From: Eubacterium sp. TM05-53
GTDB lineage: Bacteria > Bacillota_I > Bacilli_A > Erysipelotrichales > Erysipelotrichaceae
Assembly: GCF_003436425.1 (NCBI RefSeq)
Contig: NZ_QSPK01000001.1
Span: 62,596 to 76,309, forward strand
DNA: 13,714 nucleotides
Reading direction: 5' to 3'
Under the pieces are notes generated by a model that made no database searches, was not told the DNA's origin, and was given only the letters and a program-made list of their open reading frames with translations. The translations under genes were made by a program, and so were the position numbers. Position 1 is the first letter of the stretch, and every line of letters begins with the position of its first letter. Shown here in pieces: positions 6,598-13,600 of the stretch.

Positions 6598-7800
6598 TTA
6601 TCTTATCTTACGAATCATCGCATCCACTTCAATTGGCCCAGACCACTTTGTATGTACGATCTGCATCGGCTTATTACAAACCTCTAATACATTCTCATCA
6701 CTATCATACACATCCCCTACATGTACAATTGTACTTAAAATGTGAGGACCAAATATTTCTAAATCCTGATTTGGCATAAAATGATTCTTTACCTGCAAAG
6801 TCGCCATCTGACTTTCCTTGTCATAATCCTGTACAATGGCTACATATTCCTGCGTTACCGTTTCATCATGATCTTGATACAACTGCACCTTATATCCAGG
6901 AAGCCCATTATAGAAGCCCGGCCCTGTCGGTCGATTTTCTGCCTTGGCGATTTCCTTTTTCACACGCTCAATGATTTCAACATCCGCATGCCCATGCTCA
7001 TAAATATAATCAATCAACATACGATAGCTTGATACAACCGTAGCTAAATAATACGCACTTTTCATACGCCCTTCAATTTTTAAAGACGCTACACCCATAT
7101 GGATGAAATCCTCAATATAATCCACCGCCTGCAAATCCTTTGAAGACATAGAAAATAAATTGGTCGGATCACTCAGTTCTGTTTCACCATCCATTAGATG
7201 ATATTTCCAACGACAACTCTGTGCACACCCACCACGATTCGCATCACGAAGCGTCATATGATTACTCAATACACAACGTCCTGAAAAAGAAATACACATG
7301 CCGCCATGAATAAAGACTTCAATCGGAAGAATATTCTCTTCACAAATCGAACGAATATCATCCATTTGACATTCTCTGGCAAGCACAACACGGTCCATAC
7401 CCTTTTCTTTCCAGAATCTTGCAGCACTTGAGTTTGTAGAAGAATGCTGCGTTGATACATGCACCTCAAATTGACATCCAAGTTTTTTAGCCAACATCAT
7501 AATCGATGGACTTGCCACAATGATCGCATGCACACCAATCGAATCCAACGTTTTTAAATACTCTTCAATCCCATCCAAATCCGACTCGTGCGGAAGCATA
7601 TTTACAGTTACATGCACATGAGAGTTATGTGCATTCGCAAATTTAACCAATTCTGCGATTTCATCAATGGAAAAGTTACTAGCACGCGAACGCAAACTAA
7701 ACTGCTTACCACCAATATATACGGCATCCGCCCCATATAAAATCGCAATCTTTGCTTTTTCTAAATTTCCAGCAGGAGCTAATAATTCAATCTTATTCAT
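6598..7800 (-). CDS. trhP2: U32 family tRNA 5-hydroxyuridine synthesis protein, TrhP2/YrrO-like
   Basis: A 400-residue member of the peptidase U32 family. Despite the name, Bacillus YrrN/YrrO and E. coli TrhP are needed, with prephenate, to make 5-hydroxyuridine at wobble position 34 of tRNA. The N-terminal barrel opens with IELLAPAGNLEKAK (4-17) and contains GADAVYIGG. The U32 signature is near-complete: EVFIHGGMCISFSGRCVLS (161-179). Four cysteines, C169, C176, C192 and C196, are placed to hold an iron-sulfur cluster. A C-terminal beta-rich domain follows from ~310. The start at 7800 has AAGGAGG about 9 nt upstream and overlaps the upstream trhP1-like gene by 8 bp, implying translational coupling. 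Together they match the yrrN-yrrO arrangement of Bacillus. A general collagenase-like peptidase role is less likely. Confidence 0.88.
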   Translation of the reverse strand: MNKIELLAPAGNLEKAKIAILYGADAVYIGGKQFSLRSRASNFSIDEIAELVKFANAHNSHVHVTVNMLPHESDLDGIEEYLKTLDSIGVHAIIVASPSIMMLAKKLGCQFEVHVSTQHSSTNSSAARFWKEKGMDRVVLARECQMDDIRSICEENILPIEVFIHGGMCISFSGRCVLSNHMTLRDANRGGCAQSCRWKYHLMDGETELSDPTNLFSMSSKDLQAVDYIEDFIHMGVASLKIEGRMKSAYYLATVVSSYRMLIDYIYEHGHADVEIIERVKKEIAKAENRPTGPGFYNGLPGYKVQLYQDHDETVTQEYVAIVQDYDKESQMATLQVKNHFMPNQDLEIFGPHILSTIVHVGDVYDSDENVLEVCNKPMQIVHTKWSGPIEVDAMIRKIR

Positions 7801-8656
7801 TTACTTGCTCCTCCTTTTTCTTAATTGTCTCTTCTAAATACCAACGGTTTGTCGACTCATCATCCGTAATTTTAATTCCTTGTAAAGCTAAATCATATAA
7901 ACCCAAGATTTCAACAGTCCAATCATCATCAAAAAACAAAGAATCAATGCGGAAGCGATGCATTCCTACATCTGTAAAATCCCACATCTCCTGTAATGAG
8001 TTGATTGGCATTTCACTAAAGATATGTGTACCCGACTCATCTTGCACAATTGGCATACGCTGCTGTCGCGTTTGTTCAACCAAGTCATAATGACACGGCA
8101 AAGAACAAACCGGTTTATTCACAGCCTCTAAATAGTTAGTGACCAAAGGTCTTCTTGAATATAGGATTGAGAAATACCCATGCACTAAGATTTCAATATC
8201 CGGATTGTGCTTTCCAATACTTACCACTTCTTCAAGACTCAATTCATGAGCTAAAGATACAGATTGAATGCCTAAAGACATATAGAAATCCACATCTGCA
8301 CTTGAAGCCACCAATGTTTCCGGTTGATAAATCAATTTGGATTCAATCCCCAATTGTTTCGCCTCAAAATATAGACCTTCATCTGCATAATAAATACCAT
8401 CCACATCCAATTCTTTAAAAATAGAAAAGTATTCACGAACACCCGATAAATCTTCATCCATACATAATCTTAAAAAGTTGATATATAATTTAAGGCCAAG
8501 CTTTTTACACTTCTTCTTCCAAAGCTGTAAATCCTCTTTTTTTACCGTAATACTCGTACGAATGGAATAATGTTCAACACCAATGATCACGGCATCGGCC
8601 TTTGCTCTTTTCAATTTTTCTAATGAATCAATAGAATGAATTGTTGTTATAAACAT
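7793..8656 (-). CDS. trhP1: U32 family protein, TrhP1/YrrN-like partner of TrhP2
   Basis: A 287-residue U32 family protein shorter than its downstream neighbour. It has the same barrel start (SLEKLKRAKADAVIIGVEHYS, split here as SLEKLKRAK and ADAVIIGVEHYS, 11-31) and the block EILVHGYFSILYSRRPLVTN (155-174), which aligns with the U32 signature of the neighbour but lacks the two cysteines of that motif. Two later cysteines (C184, C188) remain, followed by DESGTHIF (206-213). This pattern resembles Bacillus YrrN, which sits directly before yrrO and acts with it in tRNA 5-hydroxyuridine formation. The start at 8656 has AAGGAG with 5-nt spacing. As the first gene of the trhP1-trhP2-proS series it is led by an extended -10 promoter. 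No yrrM/trmR methyltransferase gene is adjacent here. Confidence 0.82.
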   Translation of the reverse strand: MFITTIHSIDSLEKLKRAKADAVIIGVEHYSIRTSITVKKEDLQLWKKKCKKLGLKLYINFLRLCMDEDLSGVREYFSIFKELDVDGIYYADEGLYFEAKQLGIESKLIYQPETLVASSADVDFYMSLGIQSVSLAHELSLEEVVSIGKHNPDIEILVHGYFSILYSRRPLVTNYLEAVNKPVCSLPCHYDLVEQTRQQRMPIVQDESGTHIFSEMPINSLQEMWDFTDVGMHRFRIDSLFFDDDWTVEILGLYDLALQGIKITDDESTNRWYLEETIKKKEEQVNE

Positions 8657-8685
8657 AATTACTCCTTATCAAAACATACAGAACT

Positions 8686-8694
8686 ATTTTACCA
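8686..8694 (-). promoter_or_regulatory. Extended -10 promoter of the trhP1-trhP2-proS series
   Basis: On the minus strand TGGTAAAAT (8694-8686) is an extended -10 element (TGN before the hexamer). It lies 29 bp before the start codon, with AAGGAG in between. The -35 position has only a weak TAGGCA, which is normal for extended -10 promoters. Confidence 0.45.
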
Positions 8695-8726
8695 CAAATG
8701 TGATTTTATGCCTACTTAACCTCCTA

Positions 8727-8755
8727 TTTAAATTGAACTTAATTTCATATATACT
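8727..8755 (+). promoter_or_regulatory. Possible promoter of the 33-codon gene
   Basis: A -10 box TATACT (8750-8755) is preceded 17 bp earlier by TTTAAA (8727-8732). A second reading, TTGAAC (8733-8738) with TATGTT (8756-8761), also has 17-bp spacing but would start the RNA after the ribosome binding site. Either way the 5' leader would be very short. Confidence 0.35.
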
Positions 8756-8773
8756 TATGTTAGGAGATACTAT

Positions 8774-8875
8774 ATGAACAAACAAACACTTGATGAGAGA
8801 TTTGAAGATTACAATGAACCCACAGAGCAAGAAGAAATATGGTCTGATGAAATCATGGGTGAAGAAGAATTGTAG
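8774..8875 (+). CDS. Small acidic 33-residue protein, possibly an antitoxin-tail-like peptide
   Basis: A 33-codon frame from ATG 8774, with AGGAG 7 nt upstream and a rho-independent terminator about 30 bp after the stop. The peptide starts MNKQTLDERFEDYN and ends WSDEIMGEEEL. It is strongly acidic, with no signal or membrane segment. The pattern 'L.ERF.DYN.E... E.W...MG.E' recalls the toxin-binding C-terminal tail of MazE/AbrB-type antitoxins, but there is no DNA-binding domain before it and no toxin gene beside it. It could be a stand-alone small protein family, a remnant of an antitoxin, or chance. The presence of ribosome binding site, promoter-like boxes and terminator argues for a real gene. 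Function unknown. Confidence 0.55.
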   Translation: MNKQTLDERFEDYNEPTEQEEIWSDEIMGEEEL

Positions 8876-8903
8876 AAAAAAAGAATGCCATTACGACATT
8901 CTT
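8876..8903 (-). terminator. Terminator of the HAD hydrolase gene (minus strand)
   Basis: On the minus strand AAGAATG pairs with CATTCTT over a 9-nt loop, and the hairpin is followed by a run of T (8882-8876). It lies just beyond the stop of the HAD gene, adjacent to the plus-strand terminator. Confidence 0.7.
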
Positions 8904-8906
8904 AAC

Positions 8907-8932
8907 AAGGCTAGTTCAATCTAGTCTTTTTT
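8907..8932 (+). terminator. Terminator of the 33-codon gene (plus strand)
   Basis: AAGGCTAG pairs with CTAGTCTT (one G-T wobble that pairs only in plus-strand RNA) around a 6-nt loop, followed by TTTTTT (8927-8932). The right arm overlaps the stop codon and last codons of the convergent HAD gene. Confidence 0.65.
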
Positions 8933-9598
8933 AATGAATTCAACCAATTCCTTTGCACTATATACCACATGATCTGCACAAGGCCCACTTACTTGATGAT
9001 GACGATTAAAATGAATCGTCTTCATGCCTGCACTTTTAGCCCCCTGCATATCATTGATATAGTTATCACCCACATAATACCATTCACTTATATCTTCCTG
9101 CATCGCTTCCATACACTTTTTAAATGCATTCACATCTGGTTTTGCGACACCAATTTGACCACTCGTAAAAACATTTTCAGGTTTAAAATAATCAAAGACA
9201 TGAAGCACTTCTAATTTCATTCTTTGATGCGCATCCTCTCCATTTGTCAAAATCGCAAGTTCATCTTCACAATTCGAAAAATAATCAATCAATGGTGCAT
9301 CCATTTCAATATGATGCTGATAATATTTATAGCGAGACTGAAACTCTACAGCTTTTGAATGAGAAAAAATAATCCCATACTTTTCACAAGCCTTTTCAAT
9401 ACGATAAACGCCAGATTCATCAATCGTAATCTTTCCTTGTTGAAGATCATCAAAAATCATATCTCCAAACTTACGATAATCCGCATAAAATAAATCCATA
9501 TCCACATCTACATTCGGAAGGAATTCTTCCATGCACTTGCGAAATGGCCAAGATAAATCATAGAGTGTATCATCACAATCAAACATTACTTTCTTCAT
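8921..9598 (-). CDS. HAD superfamily hydrolase (subfamily IA), substrate unknown
   Basis: A 225-residue phosphatase-like enzyme. All four HAD motifs are visible: motif I FDCDDTLYD (6-14; nucleophile D7, acid D9), motif II ILTNG (116-120; T118), motif III lysine in VAKPD (K153), and motif IV GDNYIND (177-183; D178). The helical cap inserted after motif I (residues ~15-105) places it in subfamily IA. The opening resembles YjjG/Sdt1-type pyrimidine nucleotidases, but substrate cannot be told from sequence. The start is set at ATG 9598, where the motif I strand begins and GGTGAT lies just upstream. A longer frame from 9667 would run backwards through the terminator hairpin of the upstream gene. 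It is convergent with the 33-codon gene. Confidence 0.88.
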   Translation of the reverse strand: MKKVMFDCDDTLYDLSWPFRKCMEEFLPNVDVDMDLFYADYRKFGDMIFDDLQQGKITIDESGVYRIEKACEKYGIIFSHSKAVEFQSRYKYYQHHIEMDAPLIDYFSNCEDELAILTNGEDAHQRMKLEVLHVFDYFKPENVFTSGQIGVAKPDVNAFKKCMEAMQEDISEWYYVGDNYINDMQGAKSAGMKTIHFNRHHQVSGPCADHVVYSAKELVEFIKKD

Positions 9599-9613
9599 AT
9601 AATCACCAAAAAA

Positions 9614-9622
9614 AATATAACA
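9614..9622 (-). promoter_or_regulatory. Possible extended -10 promoter of the HAD gene
   Basis: TGTTATATT on the minus strand (9622-9614) fits an extended -10 element between the upstream terminator's T run and the start at 9598. No -35 box is convincing. A private promoter is expected because a strong terminator separates this gene from the peptidase gene. Confidence 0.3.
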
Positions 9623-9623
9623 T

Positions 9624-9652
9624 AAAAAAGAAGATTTCACTATGAAATCTTC
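9624..9652 (-). terminator. Terminator of the P1 peptidase gene
   Basis: A perfect 10-bp stem (GAAGATTTCA / TGAAATCTTC on the minus strand) has a 3-nt loop that is exactly the TAG stop codon of the peptidase gene. It is followed by TTTTTT. The left arm encodes the gene's last residues. Confidence 0.85.
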
Positions 9653-10590
9653 ACTTGATTTAAACACTTACGAACATGTCCAGACTGACCCGTTACCTCT
9701 TCATTTTCAATTAAAGATACATGCACAGCTTCTTTACAAGATTCAATGGCTGCATCAAACACAACATTGATCTTGTTGTCATTGATTTGTTTTAAAGTAT
9801 GAATCTTTTCATCTCCAAAACGATTAGCTGTACTAAACGCAATCGCAATATCACCCGAACCATTGCCCATATGCGATCCTGTTAAAGCTAAACCGACTGG
9901 CATTCTGTTACAAACTCTACGTAATTGACGATCACTTAACGGGGCATCTGTCGCAATGATCATCATGATGGAACCTTTTTCTTGTTCTAAAGGCAATTGA
10001 TTCCCCTCAACTCTATCTAATAGATACTGTTCTCTTAAACCAAAATTAGAAAGTACAAGAACACCTAGAGTATATGTATTCCCATCAATTTCAAAGATTC
10101 TTGAACTCGATCCAATACCACCTGACATTTCAAAACAAGACATGCCTCGCCCTGCACCAACACTGCCAAGTTCAAACTCTTTTTTACAATCACGATACGC
10201 ATCATATACATCTTCTTTTGTAACAACGCAATCACGAATCGAATTTAGATATCCATCGTTACATTCTCCAACGACAACATTAACACTTGTTAGATCTTCA
10301 TTTTCTTTTACCATGATATCCACCAAAGCTTGTTGAACAACACCCACATTTAAAGTGTTTGTCAAACAAATATAGCTTTCCAAAGTACCCAACTCCATAA
10401 TTTGTGGTAAGCCAGTTGTTTTGCCAAAACCATTTAGAATACTACAACCACAAGCTAGCTTTTGATGAAATACATCTTCAGCCGTACGAATAAATGTAAC
10501 ACCTGTTTGGTGAGTTCCTGAACTAATTGTCTTATGCCCTACAAGTACACCTTCTACATCTGTAATTCGATTTAATTTTCCTTTTCCCAT
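9640..10590 (-). CDS. P1 family (S58, DmpA-like) self-processing aminopeptidase
   Basis: A 316-residue protein of the DmpA/BapA peptidase family (S58), Ntn-hydrolase-like enzymes that cleave themselves to free a nucleophilic serine and then release N-terminal residues from peptides or amides. The predicted self-cleavage site is G206-S207 in KGSIMMIIATDAPL (205-218), matching the DmpA beta-subunit start. Other family blocks are ITDVEGVLVGH (9-19), GVGAGRGM-like SVGAGRGMSCFEMSGGIG (143-160) and GNGSGDIAIAFSTAN (242-256). No signal peptide is seen, so it is probably cytosolic. The start at 10590 is preferred because AGAGGTG lies 8 nt upstream and a promoter lies between it and the more distal in-frame ATG at 10638. 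Substrate range is not predictable. Confidence 0.9.
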   Translation of the reverse strand: MGKGKLNRITDVEGVLVGHKTISSGTHQTGVTFIRTAEDVFHQKLACGCSILNGFGKTTGLPQIMELGTLESYICLTNTLNVGVVQQALVDIMVKENEDLTSVNVVVGECNDGYLNSIRDCVVTKEDVYDAYRDCKKEFELGSVGAGRGMSCFEMSGGIGSSSRIFEIDGNTYTLGVLVLSNFGLREQYLLDRVEGNQLPLEQEKGSIMMIIATDAPLSDRQLRRVCNRMPVGLALTGSHMGNGSGDIAIAFSTANRFGDEKIHTLKQINDNKINVVFDAAIESCKEAVHVSLIENEEVTGQSGHVRKCLNQVKIS

Positions 10591-10611
10591 AAGTAAACAC
10601 CTCTTACAACC

Positions 10612-10640
10612 ATTATAGTAATAATTTTTAATTTGCACAA
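10612..10640 (-). promoter_or_regulatory. Promoter of the P1 peptidase gene
   Basis: On the minus strand -35 TTGTGC (10640-10635) and consensus -10 TATAAT (10617-10612) are 17 bp apart. The -35 abuts the T run of the upstream PFOR terminator, a very compact arrangement. RNA would start near 10605, before the AGAGGTG site. Confidence 0.6.
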
Positions 10641-10670
10641 AAAAAGAAGCCGAAATTAATCAGCTTCTTT
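10636..10670 (-). terminator. Terminator of the pyruvate:ferredoxin oxidoreductase gene
   Basis: On the minus strand AAAGAAGCTGA pairs with TCGGCTTCTTT (11 bp with one G-U wobble) over a 6-nt loop, followed by a T run. It starts 10 bp after the PFOR stop codon. Confidence 0.85.
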
Positions 10671-10680
10671 CATTTATTTC

Positions 10681-13600
10681 TTACTTGTAAAGTTCAACTA
10701 AACGTTGTAAGTGTTCGTAACGTTCTTTAGCTACTTCTTCTGACTTAGCAAATAATTTTTCTGCTCTTTCAGGGAATGGTTTAACTAAACGAGTGTAACG
10801 AGATTCGTTGTGTAAGAAGTCTTGGTAAGTTCCATCTCCTTCTTTAGAAGTTAATGTGAATGGGTTCTTACCTGCTTCTTTCTTAGCTGGATCAAATGAG
10901 AATAAGTTCCAGTATCCAGATTTAACAGCTTTCTTCATTTCATCTTGACAGTGGTTCATTCCACCCTTAGCAATACCGTGTAATTCACATGGTGCATAAC
11001 CGATGATTAAAGATGGTCCTGGATAAGCTTCTGCTTCAGCAATACATTTAACTGCTTGTGCAGGGTTAGCTCCAAGAGCGATTTGTGCTACATAAACGTA
11101 TCCGTAGCTCATTGCGATTTCTGCTAAAGATTTTTTCTTCATTTCTTTACCAGCTGCAGCGAACTGACAAACTTCACCGATGTTAGATGCTTTAGAAGCC
11201 TGTCCACCAGTGTTTGAATACATTTCTGTATCGAATACCATAACGTTTACGTTTTCACCTGATGCAAGAACGTGATCTAATCCACCGAATCCGATATCAT
11301 AAGCCCATCCGTCTCCACCGAAGATCCAAACAGATTTCTTAGCTAAGTATTCTTTCTTGTCTAATACAGCTTTAGCATCTGGACATCCAGCTTCAGCAGC
11401 TTTTTCTACTTCAACTAATAATGCTTTTGTTGCTTCTGTGTTAGTACGAGTATTTTCTTTAGTTTCCATGAATTTTTCGAATGCAGCCTTGAATTCAGGA
11501 GTTGCTTTTTCGCTTTCGTTCATAGCACCTAATTTTTCGATAGCTTGTTCACGTAATACTTTTTGTCCTAATTGCATACCAAATCCGTGTTCAGCATTGT
11601 CTTCGAACAATGAGTTAGCCCATGCTGGTCCTTGTAAGCTATCTTTGTTTACTGTATATGGAGATACAGATGCTGGACCACCCCAGATTGAAGAACATCC
11701 AGTTGCATTTGATACATACATGTGTTCACCAAATAACTGAGTAATTAAACGAGCATAAGATGTTTCAGCACATCCAGCACATGATCCAGAGAACTCTAAC
11801 AATGGTTGGTTGTATTGAGAACCCTTAACTGTGTCATCAGCGAATCCAGAATCTTTCTTAGAAACGTTAGCTACTAAGTAATCGAATACTGGTTGTTGAT
11901 CAGCTTGAGATTCTTGAGGAACCATCTTGATTGCTTGAGTTGGACATACAGTGATACATTCACCACATCCCATACAATCTAATGGAGATACGCTCATTGT
12001 ATATTTGAATTCTGTAGCTTTTGGTTTAACATCAGCTAATTTGATTTGTGCAGGAGCAGCCTTAACTTCGTCTTCACTTAATAAGAATGGACGAATTGTA
12101 GCGTGTGAACATACGAATGCACATTGGTTACATTGGATACATTTTTCAGGATCCCATTCAGGAACTGTAACGGCTGTACCACGTTTTTCGTAAGCACTAG
12201 CACCAGTTTCCCATTGACCATCGATGTTTCCAGTAAATGCAGATACAGGTAATGAATCTCCATCCATTTTGTTAACTGGTTCCATGATGTCTTTAACCAT
12301 CTTAACTGTTGCAGGACGTCCTGACAATTCAGGTTTTGGTGCATCAGCTTCTGGGTTAGCCCAAGATGCAGGAATTTCAACTTTGTGAGTTGCGCCAACA
12401 CCAGCATCGATAGCTTTGTAGTTCATTTCAACAACTGCATCACCCTTCTTAGAGTAAGATTTCTTAGCAGCTGCTTTCATGTAATCTACAGCTTCGTCAA
12501 TTGGCATAATGTTTGCTAATTTGAAGAATGCAGATTGTAAGATTGTGTTTGTACGTTTACCCATACCGATTTCGATAGCTTTATCGATGGCATTGATTGT
12601 GTACAATTGGATATTGTTGTCTGCGATATATTTTTTAGATTCAGCAGGCATGTGTTTGTCTAATTCTTCGTCTGACCATTGGCAGTTGATCATGAATACA
12701 CCACCAGGTTTAACGTCTTGAACCATCTTGTATCCATTTACTACATATGAAGGGTTGTGACATGCTACGAAGTCAGCCTGGTTAATGTAGTATGGGCTAC
12801 GGATTGGTTTGTCTCCAAAACGCAAGTGAGAAATTGTGATACCACCTGTTTTCTTAGAGTCATATTGGAAGTAAGCCTGAATGTATTTGTCAGTGTGGTC
12901 ACCGATGATCTTAGTAGAGTTCTTGTTAGCACCTACAGTACCATCTCCTCCAAGACCCCAGAATTTACATTCAACAGTTCCTGGAGTTGAAGTGTTAGGA
13001 GCTGGTTTAACTTCTGGCAATGATAAGTTTGTAACGTCATCCACGATACCGATTGTGAAACGAGGTTTTGGTTCGTCTTTTAACAATTCAGTGTAAACAG
13101 CGAATACACTTGAAGGTGGAGTATCCTTAGATCCTAAACCATAACGTCCACCGCAAAGAGTGATGTCATTTAATCCTGCTTCGCGAAGTGTTGTAGCTAC
13201 ATCTAAGTATAATGGGTCAGCTAGAGCACCTGGTTCTTTAGTACGGTCAAGTACGGCAACTTTCTTAGCTGTCTTAGGAAGAACTTTTAATAAGTGTTTG
13301 CTTGACCAAGGACGGTATAAACGAACCTTAACTAAACCAACTTTTTCTCCTTTTGCAGTTAAGTAGTCGATAACTTCTTCAGCAACGTCATTAATAGAAC
13401 CCATAGCGATGATTACACGATCAGCTTCAGGATCTCCATAGTAGTTGAACAAGTCATAGTTTGTTCCTAATTTTTCATTGATTTTACCCATGTATTTTTC
13501 AACTACAGCAGGTAATTCATCATATGCAGTGTTACATGCTTCACGGTGTTGGAAGAAGATATCTCCATTTTCGTGAGAACCACGCATAGTTGGACGTTCT

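Noticed and set aside
7752..8090. A 112-codon open frame on the plus strand
   Set aside because: It is antisense to the U32 gene pair, with low-complexity serine/isoleucine content typical of shadow frames.
9599..9667. N-terminal extension of the HAD protein to 9667
   Set aside because: It would be encoded by the terminator hairpin and T run of the upstream gene, and the HAD fold begins at MKKVMFDCDDT.
11357..11740. A 127-codon open frame on the plus strand
   Set aside because: It lies wholly antisense within the well-supported oxidoreductase gene, has no ribosome binding site, and its composition mirrors the opposite-strand codons.
12078..12407. A 109-codon open frame on the minus strand in another frame
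   Set aside because: It is inside the oxidoreductase coding sequence over the ferredoxin-like domain; no signals and no recognisable product.
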